Part shown: positions 1-8,912 of the stretch, in pieces
Layout of the letters: every line of letters begins with the position of its first letter
Position numbering within the stretch: the first letter of the stretch is position 1
Made by a program: the position numbers and the translations under genes
Notes under the pieces: generated by a model
The model's input: only the letters and a program-made list of their open reading frames with translations
What the model was told of the DNA's origin: nothing
Databases searched by the model: none
Source of the DNA: Coxiella endosymbiont of Ornithodoros maritimus
GTDB lineage: Bacteria > Pseudomonadota > Gammaproteobacteria > Coxiellales > Coxiellaceae
Reading direction: 5' to 3'
Assembly: GCF_907164965.1 (NCBI RefSeq)
Contig: NZ_CAJRAM010000026.1
Location: forward strand, 1-33,024
Length of the DNA: 33,024 nucleotides

Positions 1-55
1 CTTTACATGACCCAAGTTTTTTCTGATGAACTTGAAGAAGATGAGTCATGTAAAG

Positions 56-718
56 TCATAACCCCTTTTCTCGGCGATAAGAATAAAAATGTATTTTATC
101 CTGATAGATACAGAATTTTCCGCCATAAATGTGGGAAACGCTTAACTGATTGAGATTAATGCTAGCGAGTTGATAGAGGTTGGCGAGCCAACGGCTATTG
201 TGCGCAACAAAGGCGGCCTCATACGGTCGAGAAAGGCCTGACGAACTTCGTTGCCAACTTCAAAAGCTTTTGGACCGATGGGGCAGGTCCGAGCCACATT
301 AATAAGTCTTGAGGATCGCTCTGAAAGAAGGTAAGGGCTTGGTCAAGCACGCCAGTGGCTAAGCCGCGCCAGCCGGCATGGACGGCGGCTATTTCTTGAG
401 CATTTTTATCGCTGATTAAGACAGGTAAGCAATCAGCAGTGAGGATGGCGCAAACGCGATTGGGTTGGCGGCCATAACCGGAACCGGCGATCGGGGGAGC
501 CCTATAATACAGAGGTAGCGAAATGACAGCGGAACCATGTACTTGATTAAGCCAGACGAGAGCGGAGAGGGTAGTTGGAGATTCTCGGTTAAACGAAGAC
601 GATTTTGTTGGACTTGAGCAGCGTTGTCACCGACGTGTAAAAGGGCTAAATTGCCATCAGAACGCGTCGTAGTAACTGCTTTAATGCGCTTAGGAGCGGG
701 CCAATCGGGAATAATCAT
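56..718 (-). pseudogene. pgeF: PgeF/YfiH-type peptidoglycan-editing factor (laccase-domain) pseudogene
   Basis: The start of the gene reads normally (MIIPDWPAPKRIKAVTTTRS, the usual N-terminus of YfiH/PgeF), but the frame is lost near position 570. Reading the adjacent frame restores VWLNQVHG, LTADCLPVLIS and HAGWRG (about 366-385), which hold the conserved metal-binding His and Cys residues of the family. A second shift near 280 is needed to recover GPKAFEVGNEVRQAF. A third near 215-235 recovers the C-terminus SRWLANLYQLA and IYGGKFC, which ends at the stop at 56-58. At least three frameshifts make this non-functional. The family are cytoplasmic copper or zinc enzymes linked to peptidoglycan-precursor fidelity and purine nucleoside cleavage. 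The start overlaps the 3' end of rluD by 29 bases, so the two were probably co-transcribed. Confidence 0.88.
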
Positions 719-1661
719 CTTCTAGGCATTCTAACAGGTTGGCTATATCTGGGGGTAGAGGTGCGTGGCATGTCATCGGACGCTGGTCGGCGGGATGAGA
801 GAATTGTAAAGTTGCTGCGTGAAGTGCCTGTCCCTTTAGTGTTTTCAAGGCAGTTTGGAGCAGATCGGACAAATGCACGGGAATCCCGATGTGATTGCCA
901 TAGACGGGATCGCTTGCTAAAGGGTGGTGAATGTGTGCCATATGCACTCTAATTTGATGAGTCCGTCCCGTTTCGAGTTGCGCTCGGATATATGTGTGCG
1001 CGCGATAGCGTTTAATAATCCGAAAATGAGTAATGGCCGGGCGACCGGATTCGACTACCGCCATACGCGTGCGATGAATGGCGTGGCGGCCAACGGGGGC
1101 TTCGATCGTTCGGCCAGAAATCAAAACGCCCTTTACAATCGCTACATATTTTCGGACGATTTGGCGGGCTTTCATGGCTTTTATTAAAGCATGATGCGAA
1201 GCTAAGGTGCGAGCGATTAAAAGGAGGCCTGAGGTATCTTTGTCTAGGCGGTGAATGATGCCGGCCCTGGGTACTATGCTTAAGCTCGGGTCATAATGCA
1301 ATAAAGCATTAATTAATGTTTGATCTCGAACACCAGCACCGGGGTGAACGATAAGGCCGATGGGCTTATTGATCACCAGCAAAGCTTCGTCTTCATAAAT
1401 GACATCTAACGGGATCGGTTGTGGAACCCAGTACTCATTAGGCTCTAAATGGGCTTCTACTTCAATGAGTTGGTTTTCCCGCACTTTTTCCCTGGCTTTC
1501 ATTTTTTGTATTCCATCTACTTTGACATGACCACCCCGAATCCAATTTTTCAGTTGTGAACGAGAATAATCTGGAAACAATTTTGCCAATACTTGATCCA
1601 ATCGAGCACCGGCGAGCTCAGGGGGAATGGTTTTTTTTAATTCGATGCTAGAAGCACACAT
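690..1661 (-). CDS. rluD: 23S rRNA pseudouridine synthase RluD
   Basis: This 323-residue protein has the full RluA-family layout. An N-terminal S4 RNA-binding domain covers about residues 17-75 (ARLDQVLAKLFPDYSRSQLK). The catalytic domain follows, with HRLDKDTSG at 137-145; Asp140 is the expected nucleophile. The motif GRTHQIRVH lies further downstream. RluD converts uridines in helix 69 of 23S rRNA to pseudouridine during large-subunit maturation. Length matches the family. The gene faces away from bamD and is followed by the overlapping pgeF pseudogene, the usual rluD-pgeF pairing. I prefer RluD over RluC because of this neighbourhood and the N-terminus, but paralogue assignment is an inference. 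Confidence 0.93.
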   Translation of the reverse strand: MCASSIELKKTIPPELAGARLDQVLAKLFPDYSRSQLKNWIRGGHVKVDGIQKMKAREKVRENQLIEVEAHLEPNEYWVPQPIPLDVIYEDEALLVINKPIGLIVHPGAGVRDQTLINALLHYDPSLSIVPRAGIIHRLDKDTSGLLLIARTLASHHALIKAMKARQIVRKYVAIVKGVLISGRTIEAPVGRHAIHRTRMAVVESGRPAITHFRIIKRYRAHTYIRAQLETGRTHQIRVHMAHIHHPLASDPVYGNHIGIPVHLSDLLQTALKTLKGQALHAATLQFSHPADQRPMTCHAPLPPDIANLLECLEDDYSRLARS

Positions 1662-1739
1662 AGTGGTGTTACATTTTAACAGGTTGTCACAGTCCTGATA
1701 TACTACCTGGCAATTCTTTAGTTCTAAAGTGACTTGTTT

Positions 1740-1745
1740 TATAAT
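1740..1745 (+). promoter_or_regulatory. Candidate -10 box for bamD
   Basis: A perfect TATAAT lies 39 bases before the bamD start codon. The hexamer 17 bases upstream (TTTAGT, 1717-1722) is a weak -35. This predicts a short leader, but the call rests mainly on the -10 sequence. Confidence 0.4.
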
Positions 1746-1784
1746 GGCCGCATTTGTTCGGCTTTCAACCGAGAAGAAGGACTC

Positions 1785-2552
1785 ATGAAAAAAATATTAT
1801 TTCTTGCCACGCTACTATTAATATTGTCGGGATGCGTTAGAAAAGATGTTGATCCTTATCAGGCCTACCGTGGAAAAACGTCAGCTGAATTATTTACAAG
1901 CGGCGAAAGTGCGTTGGCAAAAAAAGATTATTCTGAGGCTGTCAAAAATTTTGAAGCGCTAGATGCGATTTATCCCTTTGGTCCCTATGCTGAACAGGCG
2001 CAGCTTGATGTTATTTACGCTTATTATAAAAATAACGACACTTCTTCAGCCATTGCGGCGGCCGATCGCTATATCCGGCTTTACCCACTGGGTCGGAATG
2101 TGGATTATGCCTATTACATGCGCGGAGTGATCGGTTTTGATTTAGGTTTATCGTGGTTGCAGAAGTTAGCAGGGGTGAGCCCGGCGTCTCGTGACGTTAG
2201 TACTTTGCAACAATCATTCACTTCATTTGCCACTCTTGCTGAGGTTTTTCCTCATAGCCGCTATATCCCCGACGCACTTACTCGTATGCGTTACATTCGC
2301 AATTTAATGGCTCAACGTGAAATTATGATTGCAGAATTTTACATGAAAAGGCGTGCTTATGTGGCTGCAGCCAATCGAGGGAGTTATGTGGTTCAGCATT
2401 TTCAAGGTTCTCCTCAAGTTGCGAAAGCTTTAGCGATTATGGTGCATGCCTATCAAGCACTCGGCTTGCTAAAAATGGCTGATGCGAGCAATCACTTACT
2501 ACAAACAAATTATCCTCATACGTTGGAAGCGCGGAAATTAAGAAAAGCTTAA
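1785..2552 (+). CDS. bamD: Outer-membrane assembly lipoprotein BamD
   Basis: The 255-residue product starts MKKILFLATLLLILSGC, a lipoprotein signal peptide with lipobox LSGC; Cys17 would be the lipidated residue. The rest is the BamD/ComL TPR fold: SAELFTSGESALAKKDYSEA, YPFGPYAEQAQLDVIYAYYK and the conserved YPLGRNVDYAYYMRGV region. BamD is the essential inner-leaflet lipoprotein of the BAM complex that helps BamA insert beta-barrel proteins. I chose ATG 1785 over an in-frame upstream start at 1734 because it has an AAGAAGG ribosome site just upstream and gives a proper signal peptide. It is transcribed away from rluD and shows no damage. Confidence 0.95.
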   Translation: MKKILFLATLLLILSGCVRKDVDPYQAYRGKTSAELFTSGESALAKKDYSEAVKNFEALDAIYPFGPYAEQAQLDVIYAYYKNNDTSSAIAAADRYIRLYPLGRNVDYAYYMRGVIGFDLGLSWLQKLAGVSPASRDVSTLQQSFTSFATLAEVFPHSRYIPDALTRMRYIRNLMAQREIMIAEFYMKRRAYVAAANRGSYVVQHFQGSPQVAKALAIMVHAYQALGLLKMADASNHLLQTNYPHTLEARKLRKA

Positions 2553-2572
2553 TGCCTTATTGATATTCAATT

Positions 2573-2783
2573 TTGATGTTAAGGACCTTATTGATTCATG
2601 GTGGCTGCGCTATTGTCGCAGCAAAAAATAAAACGGATAAAAAGAGTCTTTGGTTAAAAGCACTAATTGGGCGCCGAGGAATGAATTGCGCTTGTGTGGA
2701 GTTGGCGAATAAAAATGCGCGGATCATTGTCTAAAAAAATAATTAACAAAAGGAAGACATACCAACCGAGTTCGAAACAATGA
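2573..2783 (+). mobile_element. IS110-family transposase C-terminal remnant
   Basis: Reading from 2573 gives LMLRTLLIHGGCAIVAAKNK, then WLKALIGRRGMN and VELANKNARIIV before a stop at 2732-2734. This is the hallmark C-terminal end of IS110/IS1111-type (DEDD) transposases (YLRTLLIHGAR, KTDR.S.W, ANKNARI). After a frameshift near 2735-2750, an adjacent frame gives TYQPSSKQ and a stop at 2781-2783, which fits the family's C-terminus. No N-terminal catalytic part is present, so it cannot transpose. It lies 20 bases after the bamD stop. Coxiella burnetii carries an IS110-family element (IS1111), but assignment to that particular element is not supported here. Confidence 0.8.
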
Positions 2784-2907
2784 GGGCTGATGAGAGTAAG
2801 GTAAAACCTGAGGTTGATGAGGCTAATTCATGCGGTGGCTCTGTGAAGCCGCATATACGTTCTTTTCGTCAAAACTGATTGTTGACAACAACCCTGGGGC
2901 CATATAC

Positions 2908-2985
2908 GTATAGACCAAAGCAGAATACGGGAAAATAATGATCTCGTCTATCATCCCCGTATTTCACTGCGTTCATACAGGTTAC
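2908..2985 (+). repeat. Dispersed palindromic repeat, copy 1 (degenerate)
   Basis: The left arm contains GAATACGGG and the right arm CCCCGTATTTCACTGCGTTC, ending in a variant of the left-end bases. Arms are separated by about 20 bases. A second, better copy lies at 10418-10490 in this window. The shared core is an AAATACGGGG / CCCCGTATTT stem with GC-rich CGAAGCGAA-like flanks. It looks like a REP/MITE-type palindrome rather than a gene. Confidence 0.65.
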
Positions 2986-3035
2986 TTGTTGAAAACCTCC
3001 ACTTTTAATCACACTCAAATAAGAAGGAGATTTTT

Positions 3036-3392
3036 GTGCTGAAGAAAGTAGTATTTACTATGTATCCTGTAGAAGACATTAACCGGATTAGGAAATTTTA
3101 CGAAGAAATACTTGGCCTAAAAAAAGAGGGGGCATATTCAGAAGAGCAGTGGGTAGAATATGATTTACCGGATGGCGGTTGTTTTGCGATAACAACTTTG
3201 GCTAAGGGAATAAGCCCAAGCACTAGTTCAGGTCGAAGTATTGCTTTTGAGGTTGACGACTTAGATAATCTCGTTTCCCAGTTCAAATTAAAGGGTGTGA
3301 ATTTTAAGGTAGACATTTTTTCTTCTCTCATCTGTCGAATGGCGGTGATTATTAACTCTGAAGGGAATGCAGTTACGGGCTGTATCGATTGA
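3036..3392 (+). CDS. Glyoxalase/bleomycin-resistance (VOC) superfamily protein
   Basis: A 118-residue single VOC domain. The N-terminus VVFTMYPVEDINRIRKFYEE and LGLKK match the first beta-alpha-beta unit, and IAFEVDDLDNLVSQFKLKGV the second. Members are small metal-dependent enzymes or binding proteins; the substrate cannot be told from sequence. The start is GTG 3036, chosen because AAGGAG (3024-3029) sits six bases upstream. The last residues look wrong: the family normally ends near EGN.(x)TL(H/Y), whereas this reads EGNAVTGCID. Skipping two bases after codon ACG would give NAVTLYRLNK, so a 3' frameshift is possible. It sits alone between an IS remnant and an SDR fragment. Confidence 0.75.
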   Translation: MLKKVVFTMYPVEDINRIRKFYEEILGLKKEGAYSEEQWVEYDLPDGGCFAITTLAKGISPSTSSGRSIAFEVDDLDNLVSQFKLKGVNFKVDIFSSLICRMAVIINSEGNAVTGCID

Positions 3393-3523
3393 ATAAGTAA
3401 TAACGCTAGGTTAACGCGTTACTAGCATTTGAATGTATCCCGGGCTCGATTTGATAAAAGCATGTCTGACGTTTGCTCTAAAAACAACGCGGATGGCGGA
3501 AGTTGGTTTCAAAAAAATAAGGA

Positions 3524-3742
3524 ATGAGTAACAAGATGCCAAGAAGTGATGGTCTTTACCAGCCATCCAATGGCTTGCCAGTCCCTGAAGATCATGGAGC
3601 TTGCGATCATCTGGCGGGCAAATTATTTCCCTCGTCTGTTGCGAAGGTTGCCATTAATCATTTAACTAAATTTTTAGCGAAGCACTGTGGCCTTGAAGTT
3701 AGAACGAATGCGATTGCGCCGGGTTTCATTCTAAAGCGATAA
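3524..3742 (+). pseudogene. Short-chain dehydrogenase/reductase (SDR) fragment
   Basis: The readable piece contains SVAKVAINHLTKFLAKHCG followed by VRTNAIAPGFIL. These are the alpha-5 helix and the beta-6 segment (VR.N.I.PG) of classical SDR oxidoreductases. The upstream LYQPSNGLPVPE resembles the loop before the active-site Tyr, but the Tyr-x3-Lys motif itself reads SSVAK, with the Tyr missing. There is no Rossmann GxxxGxG N-terminus and no C-terminus. It is therefore a 72-residue relic of a roughly 250-residue enzyme. What the original oxidised is unknown. Confidence 0.7.
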
Positions 3743-3897
3743 AAGCGAAATCAGAAAGGCTGCCGAAAAGGCATTAGATGTAAAATTGCATTGCATCTGG
3801 CAATACATTGGGCAATGAAGTGAGTATATTATGTCAAATTCCAAACGTTTGAGTCGCCACCTCGTAAAGGGGAAAAATTGGATTCTGCTAAAACTTA

Positions 3898-3973
<76 letters not shown>

Positions 3974-3994
3974 GCGAGGTAGAAATGAAGTCGT

Positions 3995-4023
3995 ATGTTA
4001 CCGGGCAATCCGAAGAGAATCAA
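3995..4023 (-). promoter_or_regulatory. Sigma-70-type promoter for tRNA-Asn
   Basis: On the minus strand, TTGATT (complement of 4018-4023) and TAACAT (complement of 3995-4000) are separated by exactly 17 bases. The -10 ends 21 bases before the mature tRNA 5' end. It fills most of the gap between the aminotransferase stop and the tRNA, so the tRNA probably has its own promoter. Confidence 0.6.
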
Positions 4024-4027
4024 CCGA

Positions 4028-5212
4028 CTAATAATCCAGTACCGACGCTAATTGCTCTAGGGCTTCTTGCAATTTTTCGGTGCTGGTTGCACAAGAGAGG
4101 CGAACGTGTCCGGGTGAGCCAAAGGCGCTTCCGGGGACGACGGCAACCTTCGTTTTGTCCAATAAGTACGTTCCGAGCTTGATATCATTCTCTAATCCGA
4201 GCTGTTGGATGGCAGCCGAAACATCTGGGAAGAGGTAAAAGGCGCCGTCAGCCGGAGTGCAGTGAGCGCCTTTCATTTGATTAAGGGCTTTCAGCATCAA
4301 ATTGTGGCGTGTTTTATAAGCCTCATACATGTAAGCAAAATCACTGCGCTGAGCGCCGAGCGCTGTCGTAGCAGCGACTTGGGCAATCGAATTGGGAGAA
4401 GAAGTACTTTGAGATTGAATTTTTTTCATTGCTTGAATAATCGATTTAGGAGCAGCCGCATAACCAATTCGCCATCCGGTCATGGCATAAGCCTTGGAGG
4501 CGCCGTTGATAATGATAGTGCGATCGCGCAATTCCGGGCAAACATTAAGGATATTTACAAAACGGTTTTGTCCCCACAGAATATATTCATAAATCTCATC
4601 GGAAAGAATTAAAATTTGGGGATGTTCCATTAAAACCTCTGCTAACGCTTTTAATTCATTTTCAGAATAAGCAACCCCGGAAGGATTGTTGGGGCTATTT
4701 AAAATCAGCAGTCGCGATTGGGGAGTAATCGCTTTGGAGAGCTGATCGGGGGTGAGTTTAAAATTTTGGTTAATGGTCGCTGAGATAATAATCGGTTTTG
4801 CTTCCGCCAGTTTTACCATCGGTGGATAACTCACCCAATAAGGGGCAGCAATGATGGCTTCATCCCCCGCATTTAGCGTTCCCATCAGAGCGTTATAGAT
4901 CGATTGTTTGGCTCCGCTGCTGACCAGTATTTCAGAAGGCTCGTAGTTTAAGTGATTATCGCGCTTTAATTTATGGACAATCGCCGCTTTTAGGGCGGGA
5001 GTTCCGTCTATATTGGTGTATTTGGTAAAGCCTTCTTGAATTGCTTTAATGGCGGACTGTTTGATAAAGTCCGGAGTGTCAAAATCCGGTTCACCTGCGC
5101 TGAGACTGATCACGTCATAGCCCTTGTTTAAAAGCTCGCGTGCGAGATCGGAGACAGCCAATGTTACTGAGGGTTCAAGTTGTTTCGCTCGGACGGATAA
5201 GACATCATTCAT
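4028..5212 (-). CDS. aspB: PLP-dependent aspartate-type aminotransferase
   Basis: An intact 394-residue class I/II aminotransferase of fold type I. SLSAGEPDFDTP (37-48) and NSPNNPSGV (172-180) are the substrate and cofactor motifs. Asp205 (LILSDEIYEY) contacts the pyridine ring. Lys240 in NGASKAYAMTGWRIGY forms the Schiff base with PLP, and the final Arg is in GHVRLSCA. The sequence fits the Igamma AspB group, which moves the amino group between aspartate and 2-oxoglutarate in the cytosol; some members also use prephenate. An AAGGAG site precedes the start. It diverges from uvrB across an 80-base spacer. Family is certain, exact substrate less so. Confidence 0.92.
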   Translation of the reverse strand: MNDVLSVRAKQLEPSVTLAVSDLARELLNKGYDVISLSAGEPDFDTPDFIKQSAIKAIQEGFTKYTNIDGTPALKAAIVHKLKRDNHLNYEPSEILVSSGAKQSIYNALMGTLNAGDEAIIAAPYWVSYPPMVKLAEAKPIIISATINQNFKLTPDQLSKAITPQSRLLILNSPNNPSGVAYSENELKALAEVLMEHPQILILSDEIYEYILWGQNRFVNILNVCPELRDRTIIINGASKAYAMTGWRIGYAAAPKSIIQAMKKIQSQSTSSPNSIAQVAATTALGAQRSDFAYMYEAYKTRHNLMLKALNQMKGAHCTPADGAFYLFPDVSAAIQQLGLENDIKLGTYLLDKTKVAVVPGSAFGSPGHVRLSCATSTEKLQEALEQLASVLDY

Positions 5213-5292
5213 TTTTCTAAGCTCCTTATGATTGCTGTGCTAGAGTAGCGGAAAATATACCGGTAAACAATCGGGAAAGCAGGGTTTCTGAA

Positions 5293-7311
5293 ATGTCAAA
5301 AGCGTTTAAATTAATATCCAAATTCAAGCCCAGTGGGGATCAGCCGCAAGCAATAGAAAAATTGGTCGCCGGGTTGGAAGATGGCTTGGCTTATCAAACG
5401 CTTTTAGGGGTTACGGGATCAGGGAAAACCTTTACGATTGCGAATGTCATCGAAAAAGTTCAACGACCTATGTTAATTTTGGAGCCGAATAAAACTTTAG
5501 CCGCACAATTTTACGCTGAAATGCGTGAGTTTTTTCCTGAAAATGCGGTGGGATATTTTGTTTCTTATTATGATTATTATCAACCCGAAGCCTATGTTCC
5601 GAGTTCAGACACTTATATCGAAAAAGACGCTTCCATTAACGAGCACATTGAGCAAATGCGTTTATCGGCAACGAAAGCAATAACGGAACGCCATGATACA
5701 ATTATTATCGCCACTGTTTCAGCCATTTACGGTTTAGGGGATCCGGATTCGTATTTGAAAATGTTATTGCATTTAACTCGCGGTGACCAAATTGATCAAC
5801 GGAAAATTTTGCAGCGTTTGGCCGAGTTGCAATACACCCGCAACGACCTTGAATTACGACGTGCCACCTACCGCGTGAACGGTGATATTATTGACATTTA
5901 TCCTGCAGATTCCGAACGTGAAGCTGTGCGCGTGGAATTGTTTGACGACGAAGTGGAAAATCTCAGTTATTTTGACCCGCTGACAGGGGAAATGCTAAGA
6001 TATGTCCCGCGAATAACGGTTTATCCCAAAACCCATTATGTCACGCCACGAGAAAAACTCTTATCTACACTTGACCAAATTAAAATAGAATTAAAAGAGC
6101 GATTATCCCAATTAGAAAAAGCCAATAAATTAGTAGAGCGTCAGCGTTTAGAACAACGAACTAAATTTGATATGGAAATGATTTTAGAGTTGGGTTATTG
6201 CAGCGGTATTGAAAATTATTCTCGTTATTTGTCCGGTCGAAACGAAGGGGAGCCGCCGCCCACTTTAATCGATTATTTGCCTAAAGATGCTTTGTTGATT
6301 ATCGATGAGTCGCACGTGACAATTCCGCAGCTCGGTGGCATGTATCGTGGTGACCGAGCGCGTAAAGAAATCTTAGTAGAATATGGGTTTCGCCTCCCTT
6401 CTGCATTGGACAATCGGCCGCTTCGTTTTGATGAGTTTGAAAAGCTAGCGCCGCAAACCATTTTTATTTCGGCAACGCCGGGACCTTATGAGGAAAAACA
6501 AAGCGATCAAGTTGTGGAGTTGTTAGTAAGACCCACGGGCCTAATTGATCCTGAAATAGAAGTCCGACCCGTTGCCACTCAGGTTGATGATTTGCTCTCA
6601 GAAATTAAAAAACGAGCGGCGGAGAATGAACGGGTTTTAGTAACGACATTGACCAAACGAATGGCGGAAGACCTCACTGAATATTTTACGGAGCATAACG
6701 TTCGTGTTCGTTACTTGCATTCGGATATTGATACCGTGGAACGGGTAGAAATTATTCGTGATTTACGCTTGGGCGTTTTTGATGTGCTTGTCGGAATTAA
6801 TTTATTGCGTGAAGGGTTGGATATTCCGGAAGTTTCTTTAGTGGCTATTTTAGACGCTGACAAAGAAGGGTTTTTACGGTCCGAGCGATCGCTGATTCAA
6901 ACGATGGGGCGAGCAGCCCGAAATGTGCATGGTAAAGCTATTTTATATGCGGACCGGATTACGGATTCCATGAAACGAGCGATGGGAGAAGCTGAAAGAA
7001 GACGAATAGCGCAAAGCGCATATAATGAAAAGCACCATATTACGCCGAAAAGTATCCAAAAAGCCGTCACCGAAATTATCGAAGGCGCTCGTACTTACAC
7101 CGAAAGAGGGCGTTTCGTTAATCAAGCGCAATTGATAGCCGAAGAAGAAAAGAAATATATTGCCATGACGCCGAAACAATTGGCAAAAGAGTTGCATAAA
7201 TTGGAAGAGCGAATGTATCATCACGCAAGAAACTTGGAATTTGAAGAGGCGGCTGCCGTTCGCGATAAAATCCAGCATATACGAAAGGGGCTTTTGGAAG
7301 TTAAAGAATGA
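5293..7311 (+). CDS. uvrB: Excinuclease ABC subunit B
   Basis: The full-length 672-residue UvrB shows the Walker A motif GVTGSGKTF (Lys45). The damage-probing beta-hairpin region [20 protein letters not shown] follows at about 92-111. The DEAD-like IIDESH is near residue 335, and the helicase motifs [15 protein letters not shown] and QTMGRAARN come later. The C-terminal UVR motif ([20 protein letters not shown]) binds UvrC. UvrB verifies damage handed over by UvrA and positions UvrC for the two incisions of nucleotide excision repair. No lesion is seen across 2 kb, in contrast to the neighbouring dedA. Confidence 0.98.
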   Translation: MSKAFKLISKFKPSGDQPQAIEKLVAGLEDGLAYQTLLGVTGSGKTFTIANVIEKVQRPMLILEPNKTLAAQFYAEMREFFPENAVGYFVSYYDYYQPEAYVPSSDTYIEKDASINEHIEQMRLSATKAITERHDTIIIATVSAIYGLGDPDSYLKMLLHLTRGDQIDQRKILQRLAELQYTRNDLELRRATYRVNGDIIDIYPADSEREAVRVELFDDEVENLSYFDPLTGEMLRYVPRITVYPKTHYVTPREKLLSTLDQIKIELKERLSQLEKANKLVERQRLEQRTKFDMEMILELGYCSGIENYSRYLSGRNEGEPPPTLIDYLPKDALLIIDESHVTIPQLGGMYRGDRARKEILVEYGFRLPSALDNRPLRFDEFEKLAPQTIFISATPGPYEEKQSDQVVELLVRPTGLIDPEIEVRPVATQVDDLLSEIKKRAAENERVLVTTLTKRMAEDLTEYFTEHNVRVRYLHSDIDTVERVEIIRDLRLGVFDVLVGINLLREGLDIPEVSLVAILDADKEGFLRSERSLIQTMGRAARNVHGKAILYADRITDSMKRAMGEAERRRIAQSAYNEKHHITPKSIQKAVTEIIEGARTYTERGRFVNQAQLIAEEEKKYIAMTPKQLAKELHKLEERMYHHARNLEFEEAAAVRDKIQHIRKGLLEVKE

Positions 7312-7371
7312 GCCTTTCGTTATTCCCGCGAAAGTGGGGGAGGAACAGTTTCTCGACGTTAAGGAATTAAG

Positions 7372-7982
7372 ATGCTCAACATTGATTTGATTCATCTAGT
7401 TACGGCTATCGGTTATTTTGGAATTTTACTCGTTGTTTTTTTAGAAAGTGGGATTTTTGTTTGCTTTTTTACCCGGTGATAGCTTGTTATTTTCGGTGGG
7501 TTTGTTAGCTGCCCAGGGCGTTTTCAAAATTTGAATTTTAGTGCCGACTGCCATTGCGGTTGCTATTTTAGGTTATTTTTTAGCTTATTGGTTGGGTGAA
7601 AAGCTCGGCGGGTGGTTGTTGAGGCGGCCCGATTCCATTTGGTTTAAGAAGAGTGATCTCATTCACGCGAAAAAGTTCTATGATAAACACGGCCAAAAAT
7701 CATTAATCCTCGGCCGTTTGATTCCAGTGGTTTGTACCTTTGTCCCGGCTGTCGCCGGTATGACGTGGATGGAATATTATCGTTATATCATCTTCAATGT
7801 CGTTCGTGCTTTTGTTTGGGGGGGGCGGCGGAGTAACATTAGTGGGTTATTATTTTGGCTATTTGATTCCAGATGTGGGTGAGTATATTTTGTTGATCGT
7901 ATTGTCCATTATTCTATTGTCTCTACTGCCTGGAATTTAGCATGTAGTAAAAAGTTGGTTTTTTAATCCAGCGTCACCCTAA
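7372..7982 (+). pseudogene. DedA-family membrane protein pseudogene
   Basis: Four open pieces join into one DedA/SNARE-associated protein. MLNIDLIHLVTAIGYFGILL leads to ESGIF, then a frameshift near 7455 gives FAFLPGDSLLFSVGLLAAQG. An in-frame TGA at about 7532-7534 probably replaced a Trp codon. TAIAVAILGYFLAYWLGEK and GRLIPVVCTFVPAVAGM follow; these are the family's membrane and re-entrant motifs. An eight-G run near 7818-7825, one G too many, breaks the frame before GGVTLVGYYFGYLIPD. An in-frame TAG lies at 7938-7940. DedA proteins are inner-membrane flippase-like proteins, including polyprenyl-phosphate and phospholipid transporters. It converges on mvaB with a 4-base overlap. Confidence 0.88.
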
Positions 7983-8912
7983 TCCGGTTGTCTCTTTGTT
8001 GAGAAGTTTTGATATCGACTTGCTAACGCAATCGCCACTTTTGAGCGAGAGGGACGCCCTAAATAATCGCAAATCAATCGACCTGCTCTCGTTAGCTGTT
8101 TTAAATCAACGCCGCATTCAATCTTCATGCCATTCAATAAATAAACAACATCCTCGGTTGTCACGTTACCCCCGGCTCCAGGGGCATAAGGACAACCTCC
8201 TAAACCCGCGACGGCGCTGTCAATCGTTGAAACGCCCTTTTCTAGACTAACGTAAATATTGGTTAGTGCCTGAGCGTAAGTATCATGAAAATGTACCGCA
8301 ATTTTTTCAATCGGAATTTTGCTTGAAATAACGTCGATCAATTGCTGGGCTTTGAGTGGTGTGCCAATTCCAATCGTATCGCCCAACGAAATCTGATAAC
8401 AACCAAGGTTAATCAACCTTTCAGCAACCGTCAGCACGTGGTGGGGCGCAATTTCACCTTCATAAGGGCAACCTAACACGCAAGATACATAACCGCGAAC
8501 GGCCAAATTATTTTTTTTTTGCACGTTCAATCACTCGTGCAATTCGGTTTAGGCTCTCTTCAATCGAACAGTTCGTATTTTTTTGAGAAAAGATTTCTGA
8601 AGCGGCCGTAAACACCGACACTTCAGAAATATGAGCGTCAAGCGCATCGTCGAAACCCTGTTCGTTAGGGACTAAAGCAGTATATCGAACCGAAGGATTG
8701 CGTGTAATGCCTTCCATGACTTCTCGATGGTCAGCCATTTGCGGAACCCATTTCGGCGATACAAAACTGGTGGTTTCAATAACGGATAAGCCGGATTGCG
8801 AAAGCTGATTGATGAATTCAATCTTTAAATGTGTGGGCACATTCTGAGGCTCATTTTGAAGCCCATCGCGAGGACCCACCTCGACGAGGGTGACTTTCTT
8901 AGGTAATGGCAT
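7979..8912 (-). pseudogene. mvaB: Hydroxymethylglutaryl-CoA lyase, frameshifted at a poly-A tract
   Basis: Two overlapping open frames make one HMG-CoA lyase. The first half (from ATG 8912; an in-frame start also exists at 8924) has LVEVGPRDGLQNE and TTSFVSPKWVPQMAD and stops at 8508 after RAKKK. The second has GYVSCVLGCPYEGE, LGDTIGIGTP, VHFHDTYAQAL and GLGGCPYAPGAGGN, which contains the catalytic Cys loop. They part at a run of ten A (minus strand; 8511-8520); nine would restore one frame. All catalytic residues remain and this is the only lesion. The enzyme splits HMG-CoA into acetoacetate and acetyl-CoA at the end of leucine breakdown. The gene overlaps the deaminase stop. It may be a fresh pseudogene or may be rescued by slippage. 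Confidence 0.85.

Noticed and set aside
1-55. Inverted repeat CTTTACATGAC / GTCATGTAAAG after pgeF
   Set aside because: The 11-base arms match perfectly, but the 33-base loop and lack of a T run make a terminator unlikely. Not called as a feature.
1-153. Open frame on the plus strand at the window start
   Set aside because: It overlaps the reconstructed pgeF C-terminus on the other strand and has no recognisable motif, so it is a shadow.
3985-4010. SYVTGQ reading, like an SDR C-terminus, beyond the tRNA
   Set aside because: The match is only six residues and falls inside the tRNA-Asn promoter, separated from the SDR fragment by the tRNA. Treated as chance.
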